DNA of 64,000 bases, from positions 54,494,602 through 54,558,601 of the forward strand of contig CM067085.1 in NCBI GenBank assembly GCA_034008185.1. Direction: 5' to 3'. Numbering within the stretch: the stretch's first letter is position 1; each line of letters starts with the position of its first letter. This DNA is from Gorsachius magnificus (Eukaryota; Chordata; Aves; Pelecaniformes; Ardeidae). This document shows, piece after piece, positions 21,951 to 34,400 of the stretch. The notes below the pieces were generated by a model that was given only the letters and a program-made list of their open reading frames with translations, was not told the origin of the DNA and searched no databases. The translations under genes were made by a program, and so were the position numbers.

Positions 21951-24900
21951 GTAAGCTATAATGTGGAGAAAAAAAAAAGCTTCCTTAAAGTCTATGTGAA
22001 GATGATTACTAAAACAATATGTAAAAAAATGTTTCCATTGTAACCTGTTTTATTGTTCTGAGAACAATAACTGAGATTTCTTCTGGCAGTATTTAGCACC
22101 TTTGGTATTTAGTATCCTGTCGTAAGTATTATTTCACCTAGTTTTTGGATAACTATTGCTCTTATTAATCTGTTGCACAACTTTTTAAATTGTTACTGTA
22201 CCTTTAAGCTAGAGCCAGACAACTCATTTGTTACTAATTAAGTTTGTTAATTATTCTAAGATCTAAAACCTATAAACAGCTGATAGATTAAAATAGAAAA
22301 TATTCAATCTATGTGGATTTCTTTCTGTCTGGAATAATCTGTGCAATAATCTGAGAAAGGGGAATGATTACTAAATTGACTGAAAAGCTTACAAAATATC
22401 TGTTGAATGATAGACTGGTTTTACTCCATGAAATGAGATATATGTATACAGGTATGCTTTCATATATGTTTAAAGAGGTAGCTAGTATTCTGGGTATCTT
22501 TTCAGAAGCCTCTGGTATTTTCTGTTTCTCTGTTCAATTTTTTTTTCTTGATATTGTGTTTGCATTGCTTAATGTATGTTTAGTGATTTAATTCTTTTGC
22601 TTTCTGTCTGGGTTTCTTTACATTGATTGTTGTGGAAAAGGTCCTATGTGGTTTTGAGCTAGAGTGTCTGCTCGGTTCAGGTTGTTTTTCATTTTAGGTG
22701 AAGGTTATAAAGACCTTTATTAATCAAAACAATCTGATGGGTTTTACTTTGAAAAATCAGAACGTTAATGAAATGTATTATCCTTTTTATATATACTTAA
22801 AGTAAATACTGCTCCAAAGTAACTAATAAAGTTTAATTTGTTTGCAAAGTAGTCCAGAAAAGTCCCGGAATTTGAAAAGAAAGTTTGCCTGAATTTGCAC
22901 TTCCTTTTCACAATGCTGTCTTTAGATCAGAGAGATTGCAAAGGAATGTGAATGTAGCAATATTTGATTTATCCGGGACAACTATTACCACAGATCATGC
23001 AGGGTTCTTAGTTCAAGCTCCATATTGAAAGTCTGTGTGAGTTGTTTGAGAGCTCGGTTTTTGCACAAGGGCTGAAAAATACTTCTACTTGAATTTGTAG
23101 TTTGTGCTTGACTTTATGGAAGTTGTACCAGCATAATGACTGACAGCAAGAAAGCAGCCTGAGATATTTCTAACATATAAATACTAAATGATTAATTCCA
23201 GCTCTCTTGGTCTCTCACTAAAGGATTTAAAGGTATGCATTTTGTGCATGCTTCCTAATATAAAAATAAAACCGTCCCAATTTTGGTGAGTACACATGGC
23301 GAGTGCATGATGTAATTAATATAGGTTTGAAGTACATCCCGTCAGCAGACTACTTCTCAAGCTACTAAGAAACTGCATTAAAAAAAAAAAAAGAATAATT
23401 AGCTGTAGTCAGAAATACATATATATATTGTGACACTTGATGGTAACACATAGTTTGACATCAGGGCAGGAGTGGTAAAGAACAATCAGAGAGAGTTGAA
23501 GAAAGAAGGACACATGTCTTGGTAATAATGAAGAGACTGGAGATTTTTTCATGCCTTTTTTTTTTTAATGGAAACAAGGAGTTAAGAGACCCCAATTCTG
23601 CACAACAGACAATAAAAATACAATACAACTCAGAAGTAAGGGAAGAATACAGCAGAGAAGCTCTCCCTGTACTAAATAGCCTATTTTTAAAATCATATAA
23701 TTCGGAGCGTGCTTTCTCAGCCTGCAGACTGAAAGTACTACTCTTAATGAGCTCTAATGAAAAATATGAGGAATTAGAGAAATCCCTTATGTCACCATTA
23801 CAAAGAACTTTTGGGGGATAAACTAACCATTTTTAACACAATTGAAAGACAGAACTAGCTAGAGGAATCTTGTTCATTTCACTTATTCCTGCATTTTGCA
23901 AAAATGCTGTTAAAAAGTGAATGTGTCATCTTGCCATGTCCCTACTACCTTTTTTGATAGTAGGGTAGTGCCCTCTAGTGGACAGAAGCAATAAATTTTA
24001 CTCAGCTGTAATCATTCGTAGGAGACAGCATGTTTATTACAGTAGTTGGAAAAAACGCGAATGTGTGCACATACTCTTCCTTCAGCACTCAGCAGTATTG
24101 TCAAAGCTTGTCTACTTCTGGCTACTTAAGCCAGCCAGAATAAAGGTATTACATCTCACAATTAACATTTTTTTCTTTATATTTCAAAAATGCCATAGCT
24201 ACACTTAAAATTATACAGTTTTTTTCTTGTAGCAAATCTTTCTTCTGATTTTTAAAAAATTTCTAAAATTATGCCTCTAATTTGGAAGGTATTCCACTAA
24301 CTGAAATAAAACCAGTGAGTGGTCAAGGGTTTGTCTTTGTACAACTAAAATAAAATTTATTTTTGTCATGGTTTAACCCCAGCTGGCAACTAAGCCTCTT
24401 GCTCACTCCCTTCCAGTAGGATGGGAGTAGAATCAGAAGACTAAAAGTGAGAAAACTCGTGGGTTGAGATAAAGACAGTTTAATAAGTAAAGCAAGAGCT
24501 GTGCACACAAGCAAAGCAAAACAATGAGTTCATTCACTACTTCCCACTAGCAGGCAGGTGTGCAGCCATCTCCAGGAAAGCAGGGCTCCATCACATGTAA
24601 CGGTGACTTAGGAAGACAAACGCCATCACTCTGAACATCTCCCACTCTTTCCTTCTTCCCCCAGCTTTATATGTTGAGCATGATGTCATATGGTATAGAA
24701 TATCCCTTTGGGCAGCTGGGGTCAGCTGTCCCAGCTGTGTCCTCTTCCAACTTCTTGTGCATCCCCAGCTTCCTTGGTGGTGGGGTGGGGTGAGGAGCAG
24801 AAAAGGCCTTGACTATGTAAACACTGCTCAGCAATAACTAAAACATCTCTGTATTAGCTACACTGCTTTCAGCACAAATCCAAAACATAGCCCCATACTA

Positions 24901-27900
24901 GCTACTATGAAGAAAATGAACTCTATCCCAGCCAAAACCAGCACAACTTTTCACACTTTCATGTGGCAGAATGAGGATTTAACCTGCACACTTTGTATTG
25001 GAAATCACAGCTTTAGTTCAGCAAACCATAACTCCACATCCCTCACATGAGGGAAGACCCTAAATACTTTTCCTGTATTCCCACTTTCAGGCAGCACTTG
25101 AACAATCCATAGGAAAACTTCAGTGATGGTATTCCTGCTTTCTCAAACCTGTGGCCTTACAACTAAACTGGTGAGAGGTCTTTTGTCCCAACTCTCTACT
25201 GAGTAATGAATCTACTCACCAAGAAATTTCTTTCCCTGGTGGATATTTCTCCTCCCGTTTATTTTCTATACAGAAGTTTCATTGCTTTTCAAAGGCTCTA
25301 TTTCTCAGAGGTTTTTTTATTTATTCTTGATTAATTCTCACCTTTCATTTAAAACAGACTTCATTGAATCTAACTAGCTAGACTGTCCAGACTGTTACCC
25401 TGGGTAAAGCTTCGGCCTTTAAAATAAGTGCATTTCAGTTACCCAAGCACAGAGAATTAGTCACTGAAATTAAGTCAATTATTATAAACAACAGCAACAA
25501 AAATGTTTCTTAACAAAGATCGTTTAGGCTTTCATTGACAGCTTCCCAACCTTTGTTTTTTTCCCCTTTAGTCTGATTTTTCTCATTCTCAAGCTATTGG
25601 GGAACTTCTTAACAAAATTAATTCAGGCTCATTGCTTGTAATTCATATGGGCTTGGCTGTACGTTTCATGAACACTGAAGAAGGTCCAGGAAGGCGTTTT
25701 TGAGGAAGGACTGTATAATATCATCCTAATGAGAAATACCAGACAACACCATCCACCCCTCAAATAGAGTCAAAATGCTTTGAAGCTAACAAAGGTCAAA
25801 GTGAATACCTAGAATTAATTACATCATGTAATAAGTAACTCATCATAGGAAGTAATCTCATGGACAGGAGGAAATAAGTTTTGGAATATCAGGTGATCTC
25901 AGCCTGGAGAGAAAGTTTAGGCAACGTAACGGTGAGGGGAGATCTGGTAGAACTTGGTCAAGTGGCACATGAACTTAATGTCATTAAAGATGGTCATAGC
26001 TGCAGAAGAAAATAGTTTGAAAGGAAATGCTACAGAATGCAAAGAGTTGTTCTCTGCGGTAATGGAAAGACAGGCAAGAAGAAGCTTCTGCAGATGGAAG
26101 GGTAAGAGATGTCTGTGGTTAGAATCAGAGCACTAGTCTCATCTCACTCTTTGTAACCAAAATCTATTTAATGAATTATGACTGTCCCTTGTGGTTTCTT
26201 GGCACTTGCTTGACTATTCTTATGTTCTTCTAAATGTCTATCCATATTACTACAAAATGTGGATTCTTAGCAGTTTCCCATTTTGTGATGATTAGGTAGA
26301 AAACGTATGCTCATTTAATCACAAATGTCCCCAGGATTTCTTGCTACATTTTCTATTGTAAAATTATTTTGGTGTTTTAGCATGTGCTTCAGTCATCAAT
26401 ATTTTTATTTACAATTTTCAGCTTGTAAAGAACCTCCTCCTAGAAGGGTTAAAGAAGTGCCTACTGAAAGATGGGACAAACCTCCCTATCCACATGGTAC
26501 TCAAGTAACATACAGATGTCGGCCTGGATATATAAAACTTGGACGAATTGTGTTTGAGTGTGCTGATGGAGCATGGATGCAACGGCTCCCATGGGCAGAA
26601 TGCAGAAGTAAGTATTTATGCAAAATATGTGCAAACATTTGACCTGAAAGATTGCATTCCTTGCCAGTGGTATAATGTGAAATGGTCATTGTATCTTTAC
26701 CTATAACTTACTTATTTCAGCATCCTTTAAAATATCATTCTAAAAAGTATGTATGCATAAGGAAACATTTTTGGAAGTTCTTTTTCTCTAGATCAAAGGA
26801 TTTTTTTTTTTCTTTACAAGAGAATGTCTTGTTCTAGGTCAGCCTTATTAACCTGATTTAAGTTAAGTTATTAAGTTATTAGGAGCTTGCTTCCAAAATT
26901 TTAGAAAAAGTCAATGCAGGTGAAATTTACAGTCTAAGCAGAATAAAGCACTAACCTAGCTTCTGAATCTGAGTCAAGAGACAGTACTGTTTTCTTTTAA
27001 GTTTATTCAACTAGCTGTATGAAAGATATAATTTCTTGGAAGTGTGAAATTATTTTTCCCTGCCTTCTCTCTTAATCTGTGAAGCAAAACTCATTATTAG
27101 GATGAGAGACGCTGTTTATTATCTATACTACACTGTGTTAAGAGTTTAGAAGTATCTCACACCCTCATACAGAATTCATTAGTGAAGAAATTGAAGTTTA
27201 TTATGGTTAGTCAGCAGATACTTCTTTTCTGTAGTAAATGAGTTTTAGACACAAATTTTAGACACACAAGCTTTTTTTTCTCACATATCTAACATAGAAA
27301 TTTTTTGCTAGTAGAATAGAAATGTTTGGTTTGATAATATAAAATTAAGCCCCAGATGTCATTCAGAGACGAATACAAATAATGAGTGAATATTAGTTAA
27401 TAAAGTTGTTACTAGTTTCTTTTACATTTTTTATTTAGTTACCTTCTCAGGTTTTTTATGTATTTATATAACTACTGAGTGAACATGGATCTTTCAAATT
27501 ATACAAAATTTAGTGTTGCATTTTAGTAACATATTCTAGTAAATACTGCCACCCAGTGAATAGGTACTGACACTGGTAATGCACACGTGGAAGGAGAAAA
27601 GGGATGGTCTGCCACATGTTAAGTGGTCATGTTCCCTTTCAGAATAGGCCACAATAGAGAGCAAAATTGATCATGAGGTTGTCCGTTTTCTCTGAATCAC
27701 ACTGGAGCAGGTTTAGGCCTGCTCAAACACCTCTTCCTTGGAAAAAACATGATGTTGATATGCTCCAAGAAATGAAATTGCCTACATCAACAGGGCCCAG
27801 GAAAGATTTCTTCTGAGGTGGCCTAATAGGCTTTAGCTATACAGTTTATTTTGCAGTCTGTATTATAACATCAAAAGTGGAACGAGAGGATGGTGTGTTC

Positions 27901-28407
27901 ATCTTTGGAATTCTTTTGGAAATCCAGTGCAAATAATTAGGGCCAGACCACAAGAAAAGTCCTATGGGAAACTTTGAGCAGAAAGGACTGAGGACCAAAA
28001 GACTCCTGTCTTAGATCATCCCTCTTTACTATGCACAATCTCCATCAGATTGAGGAAATTTCATTTCCAGTCATGGATGGATACTGCAGTAGGAGCTTTG
28101 GACGAGTTTATGTCACAAGTTGTATGAAAAGCTGAAATTATATCCTGCCATTCAATTTTTCATAAAACTTAAGATGAGCTCAGCCTTTTTAAAGGAATAA
28201 AACCTGCAATTTGTTACTTTTTTTTTTTTTTTAAATCAGCAGATCCTTACTCCAATATGTTCTCATTGAAGATAGTGATTTAAAAAAGGGTGGGTTAATC
28301 AAGCTAATGCTGAGCATTTTTGCATTTTTGAAAGGTCCGTACCCACTAGAAAAGTGCTATCTTTCACACTTTCACATTCTTATGTTGGTGCAAGTAATTT
28401 TTTAATT

Positions 28408-28438
<31 letters not shown>

Positions 28439-31400
28439 ACCAGATAAGCCCTGTGGACATCCTGGAGATATTGAGTTTGGTTCTTTTGAACTTACCAGTG
28501 GAAGTGAATTTGTATTTGGTGCCAGAGTTGAGTACAGATGTAATGATGGGTAATACTTATTCAATATATGGGAGTTAACATAAGGTGTTAATGTTAAAAG
28601 AAGTGTCAGTTATAGATCTGTTGCCTGTAATGCAGCTGCAACTTACTAATATTTAATGCTTGGTTATTGTTTAATTTAAATTTCTGCAATTACAGTAATA
28701 CTGAACATAACTCTTTCTCATGTCTGGTGCTATTGGAGTAACTGAACTCATGCAGCTGAAGCTGTCATCCAAAGTATCTAAAATACATAAGGCTTGTACC
28801 TAACTTGAAATCATGGCTGTCCAAGTAGAAAACAAAAATAGTCATCTGTCTGTAAAGCTGCCTCAGTCAGCCAGCCAGTTCAGATGGAAATGCAGCTTTG
28901 TACACTGGAATCAGTGCTCTCAGTAGGTAGTCATGATGCAGTTATGTTAGCGAAGTCATTAGGCCATACAACAGTCTCCTATTCAGAACCACAACTCATC
29001 AGTCCTGCTTAAATAGTTTTTGCGCATTACAAAGTAAAAAGTATTGTAAAAAATGTTAGAAGGAAGACATTTCTGGTAGACTCACTAACATGTCTTCACT
29101 GACTGCTTGGGAAAAAAAGTCTTCTGTCTTCCTCCTCAATTCATCTTCTCCAATGAAAACTGCAGCAAGGCAAGTATAAGTATTATGCTTAGCTAAGTAT
29201 GCCTATGACTGGATTCTTTCCTCTTGAAAAGCAGATCAGCTATAAGTAAGGTACAGCAGTTTAGCCATGCTTTTGCAGTCTTTGTATTGCTGGAATCTAG
29301 TCTGAGTTCCACAAAAAGCATTCCAAAATCAATACTCTCCTTAATCCCTTAAATTCAGTTCTTCACTGTCGTTTCAGACTAGCTGTACTTCCTCAGACTA
29401 CATTTCAGACAAAGCAGAAGTCATGGCATTGTGGCTTTGTTGCCCTCAAACCTAAGATAATACTAGCTCATCAAAGCATGAGATAGATATGGTTTGGATT
29501 AAGTCCTATTTTGATACTGTTACGTGGCTTTCAGTCATACTAGAGCACAGACAGGATTTTTACTCTGCTTGCTATTGTGTAAATTACCCCTAGGTTATTT
29601 TTTATGTAGCCAAAGCTTGCTATCTCTGTAATGAAGCCATATGACTGATTACTTCCTACTTTTGGATTTTTTTCACAATTTTTGCCATATGCAATTAAAA
29701 GAAACAAAATGGGGAAGATGCAGGCAAAAAAACTACTCAGTATTGTCACGTTTTGGTTGTTCTGTGCTAGAACATATAAAATCTACTTCCTTTGTTTCAA
29801 AGACAGCAGCACTGCTGTTTCTGTCACATAATAAGACTGTATTTTAGCATTGTTTACTTTTTATTTGGTAAGATACCAGATGCTCAGCCAAAGAAATTAC
29901 CGTGAGTGTCAGGCAGATGGATGGAGCAATGACATCCCTCACTGTGAAGGTAAATGGAGTTTGACATTTAATTCTTTATCAAACTGTCTTTTTATCTGTC
30001 TGATACTATCTAGAACTAGTCTGTCATCTCTCTACTAGTATTAATTCACATATGTTTAAATTTAAATTATGCAGCAGTGAAACTCTTACAATGACTGCTC
30101 AGCCATTTTAGTCTAATAAGCACTCAAGCTTTTGTTAAAAAGCATTCACAAAAACGGAGTCTTGTCACCCCCAGTCTGGCTTAAAGCTCTGCCTCACCTA
30201 AAGGCCCTGATAGAGTAGATGTCTGCAAAACATGGTTACAAAAGACAGATGGGGTGAGACATTTTAAATGTATGTGAAAGCATGTATGTTTTTAGCTAGT
30301 TTCCTCTTCCACCCTTGTGAATATCCTAGCCATTAAGCTTTTATTGTAAGTTCTTCTCCCTGTTAACATACTGTGGAAGAACTTCAGTAAGTAAAAATGA
30401 GAACAAGAGAGACCCAGACCTCCAGACTTAATAGACTGCATGGCTCAGATGATAATTCTCTGAGTTTGGAAACCTTTTCACCAGTTTCAAACCTATGTGA
30501 TTATGAAAATAAGCTTCCTTTCTTCCCAAAGATATTTTTTAAGTGGTGTGCAGTGGTGAAATTTCTCTTTAGGTTAAGCATCTAATGTCAGAGAAGGGTC
30601 TTTAAGTAAAGAATCACAAATAAACATAGATATCTTTCTCTTGTCTAGAATTTGTTGTCTGTGTTTTGACATTTCCTTGGTCTCAGATATTTCGCATTTA
30701 CTTAACTGGATTTTGAGTGTCCTCAATTTTAGGCATACAGGTCTCTATCTGCACAATATAGAGCAATGGTTTCCAACATTTTTTGTCACATGTCACCAAG
30801 ATACTGCAACTGTAAAGTCCTCCTAAGATTTTTCTTTCATGATTGAGGAGTTTTCATTAGGCTGAAATGATTGCCTATGAAAGAAAGTATTTGTATAATG
30901 TCCTAATTGTGAAGGACCTGGACGATAGAATATGAAATCATAGAAAAGGCAGATGGCTTACAAGATGGAGAATGTTGTCAGAGATAAGTGGCAGCTATGG
31001 TAGGCAAAACACCAGCCACTTTCATACATGCTCAGTGATATCTATGTGAACATTTAAGCTTTGATAGTCATTTCCCCCTTAATAAGAAATAAGACATATG
31101 TTAATTCTTCCTTTTTCTGCAGTTACGAAGTTAGGAGATAGAAGAGGTCTAAATTCATGGCTGACATTGTGTTTGTTTACTTTAGTGATATAATTGTTCT
31201 GATATCCTTAACTAGGAATTTTAGTTAGTAACTGAACTGTTGTAGTCAGTCTATAACACAGCACTTTTCCAGATATTTGTCTATAGCAAATTCAGTTTGG
31301 CATAGCTCTGAAGTAAATTAACCTATTTTGACAAAGTTTAATGGTCCTATGTGCCAATCAAGGCTCATCTAACCATCCATAGAATTCAGAGGATCATAGG

Positions 31401-34400
31401 ATATTTAGATTGGGCGAGACCTCAGGAGGTAATCTAGTTCAGTGGGTGCTCTGTCATTAGCCTTCAGGATGATGAGAGTCTGTCTACAAGTTTCCTCCTA
31501 TGTCAGCCTGTCTTTTTGCTTAGAGTTTTGTATTCTAACTGTTGCAAATGGTATCTGAATACATAACAAGGGTGTATATTTTTTAAATGTGTAAGGAAGT
31601 TACAGTGAGTTTTCTGTATTTTAACTTTTCTGTGTGTCGATTTATTTTACAGAATAGACCTCAAAATGGCTGTTTTTTTCCTTTTGTTTTGTTTTATTTT
31701 CCAGTGGCAAAGTGTTTACCTGTACGAGCACCAGAAAATGGAAGAATAATTATGACTGGTGTATTTGAGCTAGGCCAAGAATATTCCTTTGGCCAGGTTG
31801 TAAATTTTGAATGTAATGCAAAATACAAGCTTATCGGATCTAAAGAACTAATTTGCTCTTCTAATGGACAATGGAATAGTGGTGTGCCTCAGTGCCAAGG
31901 TAAAAAGGACATTATTTATTATCTGTAATTAAGAAACTATTCTCACAGATTTCTAAGGAATGGTTAGCATATGGGAAACTACAAAGCTTTCACTTTATTC
32001 CAGAGCAATTAAGCATAGTTTGTCTGTAAACAATCTCCATGGCATATATGCAGAAGAAGTAGGATAAGAAAAAGAAATCAGAGAATATTGTGTGCTAACA
32101 TAGTCATAATGGACCATCTGTTTGTTCCACATTTTCACTACAAGCTGTATGTTTTGCCAGGCTGCAGTCAATTTCTTTCAAACTAGCTTTGGTATGTCTA
32201 CATAATACTAAATCACTTCAGTGCTGATTTAACCAAAGTAACTACAATTTTGAATCTATGTGAACCAAGTTTAAAAAACAAGTATGATTTTAATTCACTC
32301 ATGCTTTTAGGATATATCAAATACAAAGAAATCATGATGGATTTTTCTTTCTTTGGACTAATGTGTTTTGACAAGTTAGAAGGTTAATTCATGTTTAGTT
32401 TTTACAGAACCACAGACTCACAGAATAGGTTAGCAAAGCAGTCAGCTAGGGCAAGTTGCTCAAGACCATGTCCAGTCAGCTTTTGAACATCTCCAAGGAT
32501 GGAGACTCCACAGCCTTTCTGGGTAATCTATTCCAATGTTTGACCACTGTTAAGTTAAAATTTTTTTTCTTACGTTTAAGAGGTATTTCCTGTATTTCAG
32601 TTTGTGCCCATTGCTTCTCATTTTGTCACTGGGTGCTGATAAGAGTCTGGCTCCATCATCTTTACTTCTGCTGCCCCACCACAGTCAGGAATTTATACAT
32701 ATACACATTAATAAGATGCTTCCTCCCTCCAAGGCGCCTTCTCTCTAGACTCTCTAAGCCTCTCTTTATTTGTCAGTTTTTCTGATTCCTTAATTATCTT
32801 CATGTCCATTCACTGGACCTGCTCCAGTATGTCCATGTCTTTCCTGTATTGGGGAGCTCAGGCCCTGGACACAGCAGTCTGGCCAGTGCTCAGTAGAGGG
32901 GAAGGATCACCTCTTTTGGCCTGCCAGCAACACACTTCCCAATGAAGCCCAGGATGCTGTTTTTTCTTTGCTGCGAAGGCACACTGCTAGACCCTGTTCA
33001 ACTTGTCCATCAGGACTGCCAAGTTTTTTTCTGCAAAACTACTTTTCAGCCAGACAACCCTACCCTGCCCTGCCCACAGTTTATAATGGTGAATGGGGCT
33101 ATTCCTCCCATTTTATAAATAGAGATTGTATGGGATTGGATTGTCAGTATGCAAGAATCAATCCCAGGAAGTTTATGGTAACAATCACTATTAAATGTTC
33201 AGTCCATCAATTTCTTAGATTATTTAGATGTTACATGATCTGGAAGTATGCATTTCCAAGAGCGGAGTACATGTGTCAGGATACATGTATGGGGTTTTTT
33301 TCACAATTTCAGAGCTGCATTTAGCTGCTTTGAGGCACACCCATTTATTATAATTTGAAAAGTATTAAGTGTGATTAAACACCTGCGCTCGTAACTTTTG
33401 CAGAACATAGTTAATTTTATTAAAAAATGACAGTTTCACTGAGCTATATTTCATCCTCAATACAAAGTAAATACAGCAACAGAATCCAAGAGAAGTCTTT
33501 GGTGTCCTGCTCTGTGGCCTGGCAAACAAAGCCTTGAATATTTTCTGGCTTTATGATGCAGTTTTTGGAAACTGCAAGATCTCAGTGGTTTTATTGGGTT
33601 TAGCAAGGAGCTGGGTATGCTGAGGTTCCTTTATAGAATCATAGAATCATAGAATGTTTTGGGTTGGAAGGGACCCCTAGAGGTCATCTAGTCCAACCCC
33701 CCTGCAGTGAGCAGGGACACCACTAACTAGATCAGGTTGCTCAGAGCCCCATCCAACCTGGCCTTGAATGTTCCCAGGGATGGGGCCTCCACCACCTCTC
33801 TGGGCAACCTGTTCCAGTGTTTCACCACCCTCGTTGTAAAAAATTTCCTCCTTATATCCAGTCTAAACCTACCCTGCTTCAGTTTAAAACCATTACCCCT
33901 TGTCCTGTCACAGCTGGCCCTACTAAAAAGATTTTCCCCATCTTTCCTATAGGCCCCCTTTAGGTACTGAAAGGCTGCAGTCAGGTCTCCCCGCAGCCTT
34001 CTCTTCTCCAGGCTGAACAAGCCCAACTCTCTCAGCCTGTCCTCATAAGAGAGGTGCTCCAGCCCTCGGATCATTTTAGTAGCCCTCCTCTGGACCCGCT
34101 CCAACAGTTCCATGTCCTTCTTGTGCTGAGGGCTCCAGAGCTGGACGCAGTACTCCAGGTGAGGTCTCACCAGAGCAGAGTAGAGGGGCAGAATCACCTC
34201 CCTCGACCTGCTGGCCACGCTTCTCCTGATGCAGCCCAGGGTACGGTTGGCCTTCTGGGCCGCCAGGGCACATTGTTGGCTCATGTCCAGCTTTTCATCC
34301 ACCAGCACGCCCAAGTCCCTCTTGGCAGGGCTGCTCTCGATCCTTTCTTCCCCCAGCCTGTACTGATACTGGGGGTTACCCTGACCCAGGTGCAGGACCT

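Noticed and set aside
21951..24945. The two LTRs as ends of a single provirus containing CFH exon 1
   Set aside because: The copies differ substantially in their middle parts, each has its own near-matching 5-bp flanks, and no viral coding sequence lies between them.
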